A program made the position numbers and the translations under genes. Positions 59,591 through 64,000 of a DNA stretch of 64,000 nucleotides are shown piece by piece. Origin of the DNA: Rhynchospora pubera. Lineage: Eukaryota; Streptophyta; Magnoliopsida; Poales; Cyperaceae. The notes under the pieces are model-generated. The model was not told where the DNA came from. It worked only from the letters and a program-made list of their open reading frames with translations, and ran no database searches. Every line of letters starts with the position of its first letter. The first letter of the stretch is position 1. The DNA lies in contig CM051460.1 in the NCBI GenBank assembly GCA_028095005.1, positions 114,115,039-114,179,038 of the forward strand, given 5' to 3'.

Positions 59591-59924
59591 AATTCTTGTG
59601 GCTTGAACCAATATATTAATTTTGAAGGCATAAAAACATGACAACTGAGACCTCTTCATGAAATTCGTTTGTTTCTTATTTAGTCGTTCTATTTTCAAGA
59701 GGTTTACAAAGATCACAATAAGAAGATAAGCTAAACTCGAGGACGAGTTTCGGCGCAGCAAAAGCGTATGACACCGATCAAGATACAGACTAATTATCTG
59801 AGCCACGTCATCCAATCAAAGGAGCAGTCAAAAGTTATTAATAAGTTAGTTGGGAGTTATTTTGAGTTTTAATTAGTCAAAAATGAGTTAATAATCTGTT
59901 TATGATAATTTGTGCTATCTTTGT

Positions 59925-60016
59925 GGTAAACTAAGAGTTTATTTAATGTGTTTTGGTATTAGAAAAAGTGGTTGAGATATTATATTAATGTGTAGTGGGT
60001 TTTCAATGTAGTAGAA
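59925..60016 (+). repeat. 3' LTR fragment of the gypsy-like element
   Basis: Repeats 58128-58228 with a few changes (ATCTTTGTGGTAAACTAAGAG...TTTTCAATGTAGTAGAAT). It is cut off at 60016, where the copia LTR fragment begins. Confidence 0.7.
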
Positions 60017-61172
60017 TGTTAGGAAAGATGTTAATTTTAATTTTTGTGCTAATTACTCTTAATTAAGCGATTAAAACAACACACAAACGGATCTAGCACT
60101 TAAGCTCAATTGACACATAGAGAAAAGGGTGGAAAATTGTACCTCTCTTGGTATAGCAATCAAGAGGCTCGATTCCACGGCTTAGGAGTCGATGGGGAGC
60201 TCTCCAAGCACCTCAAAGTCGAAACGCCTCGAGTCCACTATGGTATTAACCAAGTTCTTCTCAAATCGTGCTAGCGATGAGAAGAACGAGTCTAATCCCT
60301 AACTTTCCCTTTCTTCAAGAAAATGACTAATTCAATTTGTGGAAGAATGGGTGCTCAACACATGAGCTATTGAGTGGAGAGGAGAGGAGGGAGGCGGCGT
60401 ACCTATAGGTGTAGGTGGCGGCTAGGTGGGAAGAGAGAAGAGCTAACCTAAGGAGCCTCCAAATGAGACCTTATATAGCCTCCAAACCCTAGCTAGAAGT
60501 TCACACAAATTACAAGTGTGCCACTCCTACCTACCACCCTCTTGTGGCCGGCCTTGTATGGGCCTAAATGGGCCATTAATCCATCTCCAATTGGATCCTT
60601 AATTCCATTAATTAAATGTCCATTCAATAACTATTTAAATTAGACGTTTAATTTACCAATAAATTAAAGCCTAATTAACTTAATTAAATTAAGTGTGTTA
60701 TTTATAAATAATTATTAACTTAATAATAATTATTTAGTGATTAGATAATACATTAATTTATTTCTATATGATCCATTTGACTTAATTAATTATAACGGTA
60801 CATAACGTTATTTAATTAATTAATCAACTTAACATATTTTGCAATACTCATTGTTGCAAATAAATAAATAATGTACGTATGGTTAAACACCAATTTTGTG
60901 TGACCCTTTGAGGATTTATGCTACGTTGGACATGTAATTAAATCGTTATTTAATTCCAATAATCATAAGTGGTATCTAGCAACACGTTATGATTCCCAAT
61001 TCGTATAAATAGTGTACTGCTACAATATTTCAATCCTGCATAAGAGAATAAATATGTTTCTCTATTTTGATTCTTATGTCACACGATATCATCGTATAAT
61101 CCAAGACAGGAACGTGTCATTCTTGCAGATTATACGTTTCTTGATCTAGAGATAATTGTATCAGTTGCTAGC
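60017..61172 (-). repeat. Truncated LTR of the 28.6-kb copia family, inverted
   Basis: Reverse-complement match to about 29244-30395 of the copia LTR. Shared blocks: ACCAATTTTGTGTGACCCTTTG, the TAACGTTATTTAATTAATTA region, CGTTTCTTGATCTAGAGATA, and TTGGTTAATACC-type sequence. It starts at the LTR 3' end (TGTTAG...). It is broken after GCTAGC at 61172, where another LTR begins, so about 600 bp of the LTR is missing. Substitutions are more numerous than between the two LTRs at 28638 and 36747, so it is an older copy. Confidence 0.85.
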
Positions 61173-62806
61173 TGATCGATGGGGAAAACCAAGTCTCAAA
61201 ATAAAAACCTCGTGTCTACCGATCTAATCGTTTGTAGAACAGCTTGAGGGTTGAATCCACAAGGACGGTGTTGGAATACCGATCTTTTACTTTATTAAAC
61301 TAGCTAGAAGATTCAACTCTTAAGAATTCAAGAATTGTTGGTGGGTGGGACTAAATCTTAAGTCTAGTTTCAAGGTCAAAACAAGAATTAATGAGATAGA
61401 TTCAACAAGTCACGTAATTCTAGGGTTTCTGGTTGCTAACACTTCTCCTTAGTCCCAGTTCCAGCGGCCCCCTGATTCTCGTAGCGGCCCGCTAAAAGAA
61501 CTTAGGTCGCTAATCTATTGGACTGGTCGCTGGCTACTTAGCGGGCATAGACAACCTCGCTGATTCACTCAGCGGCCCGCTAGGATTAGCGATGTGAATG
61601 CAAATTGACTTAATTCAGTTGATAATTGTGCAGGGATAATGGCTTAATTAAGGTCCTAGATCAAACTCTCGTTTAGGTCTGGTTATCAATTAATTAACCC
61701 AATTTTCCTCGTATAGAATCTAAATTTCAACTATCGTTTCTTGATCTAGTTTCTACAAATTTATAACTTTCTAACCTATGAAATCCTTGAGTTTTCACTC
61801 TTGGAAAGGACTTAACTCTCGTTAACTAGTCCTGGTTTAACCTTTCAGTTTACAACCTTCATGTTAATCATAATCATGTCTAATAATCTAAGTTTATTTG
61901 GACTTAACCACCTAGCAATTAAGCGAGCTCTACTTAACGGGTGTAAACAAATCTACTCAGACAATCATGGCATAATCAATTCAAGCAATTCAAGCAAGGT
62001 ATAAAACACAAAGATATCAAATAAACCAAATAAACATGCAATCAACAACTAAGAATTCGAGTTTACAACCATAGACCTAGAACAAAGAATCAACAACTAA
62101 GAGACATCATACAAACACAAGAGAAAATGAGAATAAGGAAAGATTACAACCAATTGCTCTTGCTTCCCTCTTGCGTGTCGAAATCTCCTATCAAACACGT
62201 CTCTTGCTGTCGCAATCAACCTGCTTGGCGCTGCCACGATCTGGACTTGAGACCTAACTCTCAAATAATTCAATATCTAACCCTAAATTTGACTTTGATT
62301 TGATCTCCTTCTTGTTCTCTCCTCAAACTGGTCTTTAATAGGCATTGGGAAGGTGTAGAAACGCTGGAAATAACTGAAGACGTGCTCTGGATGCACCTGG
62401 AGTCGGTAGAAAATCGTCGTCCAAATATAGAATTGCTAAATCCGGCGATTCTGATAAATCTGGCAGTTCTAGGTCTGCGGGTCGCTGGGACTTTCAGCAG
62501 GTCACAGGAAAATGTCAGCACTGCGTCATGTCAGTATTTTGGGCATATCTCCTTCATCCGAACTCCGTTTGAGGTGATTCAAGATCCGTTGGAAAGCTTA
62601 GAACGAGCTCTTTAACTTTATGGACTCATCCAAGTTATTTATTGTCCAGAATATGTAATAAAATTAGAAACTATGGTGTAACTCATTCTTGACACAAAAC
62701 TCTAATTAAACTAACTTAAACTCATCTAAACTATGTAAACTCAAGGCAATTGGTTTAGTTTGGAGACAAAATGGTACCTGAATATACATATAAAATCCAC
62801 TCATCA
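61173..62806 (-). repeat. Intact LTR of a gypsy-like retrotransposon (3' LTR)
   Basis: This 1634-bp LTR has TGATCGATGG at the left and CCACTCATCA at the right, so TG...CA on both strands. On the minus strand it is preceded by a purine tract (GTTAAACTTGGGGAGATT), which makes it the 3' LTR of a minus-strand element lying to the right. Repeated AGCGGCCCGCT motifs occur around 61460-61590. The style GCTTGGGGACAAGCAAAGG before the tract is familiar from Tat/Athila-type plant gypsy elements. It inserted into the older copia LTR at 61172. Confidence 0.78.
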
Positions 62807-64000
62807 AATCTCCCCAAGTTTAACCTTTGCTTGTCCCCAAGCAAATATCTATCTTAGAAGAATGGTTTGGCTCTAAACTAAAACAATGACTTGAGGTTTA
62901 CAAGTTATGAAGATTCTTAACATGAACCAATATCGAGATTTGATTGAATTATTTAAACAATTTTACAAGCTTTTTCATATTGAATTGAGTTGTCCCAAAC
63001 AACCCACGCTTACCCCACGGGTGAAACACTTAGGATACTTGTAATTATTGCCCATAACTTACCTTGTTCAATTCCTAAACTTGTTGATTTTTTAAAGTTC
63101 GACAATTGACTTGGCAAAGAGATTCGGGATCACACCCTACCAACACAAATAACATGTCATACCAATTTATTTCGCAACCAAGCTTTTGAGTACTTAAACC
63201 GCTATATTGATTTTCAAAAACACATTGGAATCCAAACTAAAGTGAGACGGAAAAAAGGGTACAACTCCTCACCCATTCTATTCCAAATTTTTTTGGTTGG
63301 ACTTTTTAACTTTTCTCCCGGGGCTAGGAGGTTTTCCCGCGGCGGAGAAGTCGGCCATATTAAGGTGGATTTAGTTGCGAGGTTTTCCTCGTTTCGTTTA
63401 TTTTATTATGGGCTTTTCTGTTTCTTACCCATAATTTATGGAGGTTCTTCTATCCACAATAACCTATAGCTTCCCGCAATGTCCATGGCAAAACACCGCT
63501 TTTTAGTTTCCTTTTTTTCTTTTTTTTTATCTATATATGAAAGGGCGTGTATTTACATCTTCGACTTTTAATAAACTTGAAAACAACGGTTGTTTGACTC
63601 TAGACTTAGTGTTTATTTCCTTATTTGACATGAATTTGGGTCGGTAGAATTGATCTTGACAAAGTTTGGAAATTAATTCAATTGGTGGTTGTCTTGGTTT
63701 ACCGATTTCTAATTGGTCAAGTCATTCGTACTACTTATCAAATCATCAAATTTAAGTTTCAATCAAGATATATTATGATACAATACCTACTCATTTCCTA
63801 AGGTCACAAGGGTTAGTCGATCAATTAGATGACCCACAATTCAAATCGAAAAAATTTCTAAAACTTCCTAAATAATTCATTCAATTGACGATATCAAAAC
63901 TTGTTAAGTATCTCCCTAACTTACCTAAATGCAATCTATATGAAATTATCATGCAATAGAGACAATTCCTAAATGAAATGTACAATTATACCTATCAGTT
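62807..64000 (-). mobile_element. 3' internal region of the gypsy-like element, incomplete
   Basis: The purine tract and non-coding 3' part of the retrotransposon body read on the minus strand. The rest lies beyond the window. No protease, RT or integrase motif is seen here, in line with the long non-coding 3' region of Tat/Athila-type elements. Short open frames have no known domain. Confidence 0.55.

Overview
This is nuclear DNA of a flowering plant: intron-rich genes with GT/AG junctions, an AGD14-type Arf GTPase-activating protein gene, a CC-NB-ARC-LRR immune receptor gene, and dense plant-type LTR retrotransposons, LINEs, Helitron ends and MITEs. The species cannot be named from the sequence. 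The stand-alone Rx N-terminal protein is of a kind I associate with monocots, so a monocot is possible, but this is a weak inference.

Layout. (1) 0.7-8.7 kb, minus strand: a complete 14-exon AGD14-like gene. (2) 8.7-16.3 kb: AT-rich intergenic DNA with a decayed fold-back MITE and a segment bounded by two outward-pointing Helitron 3' ends (10483 and 12785). (3) 16.34-22.94 kb: a nest. A 5'-truncated LINE with a 16-bp target duplication is split by a 5.4-kb gag-only LTR retrotransposon with a 5-bp duplication. (4) 24.1-25.0 kb, plus strand: an intact single-exon ORF with an Rx-type coiled coil but no NB-ARC or LRR. (5) 25.7-27.5 kb: a decayed copia leader/gag remnant and two GGCTCC-type MITEs, one holding a Tourist-like MITE. 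(6) 28.64-38.50 kb: a complete 9.9-kb Ty1/copia element with matching LTRs and target duplication. Its polyprotein has an in-frame stop and two altered catalytic or metal-binding residues. (7) 39.9-40.6 kb: a hAT-like MITE. (8) 41.2-53.3 kb, minus strand: a 3-exon CNL gene predicted at 909 aa. Its 7.2-kb first intron holds four non-autonomous DNA transposons with visible target duplications and a Helitron end; a fifth MITE lies in intron 2. (9) 55.3-57.3 kb: a second truncated LINE abutting a 427-bp fold-back MITE, then another fold-back MITE. (10) 57.3-64 kb: a stack of LTR fragments. These are an LTR piece related to the gag-only element, a non-autonomous gypsy-like element, a truncated reverse-oriented LTR of the 28.6-kb copia family, and an intact LTR of another gypsy-like element whose body runs off the window.

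Three genes look functional: AGD14-like (vesicle trafficking), the CNL (intracellular immune receptor) and the Rx_N-only ORF (possible helper, decoy or regulator of CNLs). They share no operon-like logic. The rest is the work of transposable elements, and order of insertion can be read from the nesting. No RNA genes or CRISPR arrays were recognised. No clearly new cellular system stands out. The most unusual items are the palindrome arrays in the LTRs of the gag-only element, the Rx_N-only gene, the paired Helitron termini and the transposon-filled CNL intron. Exon coordinates, duplications and alignments were worked out by eye.
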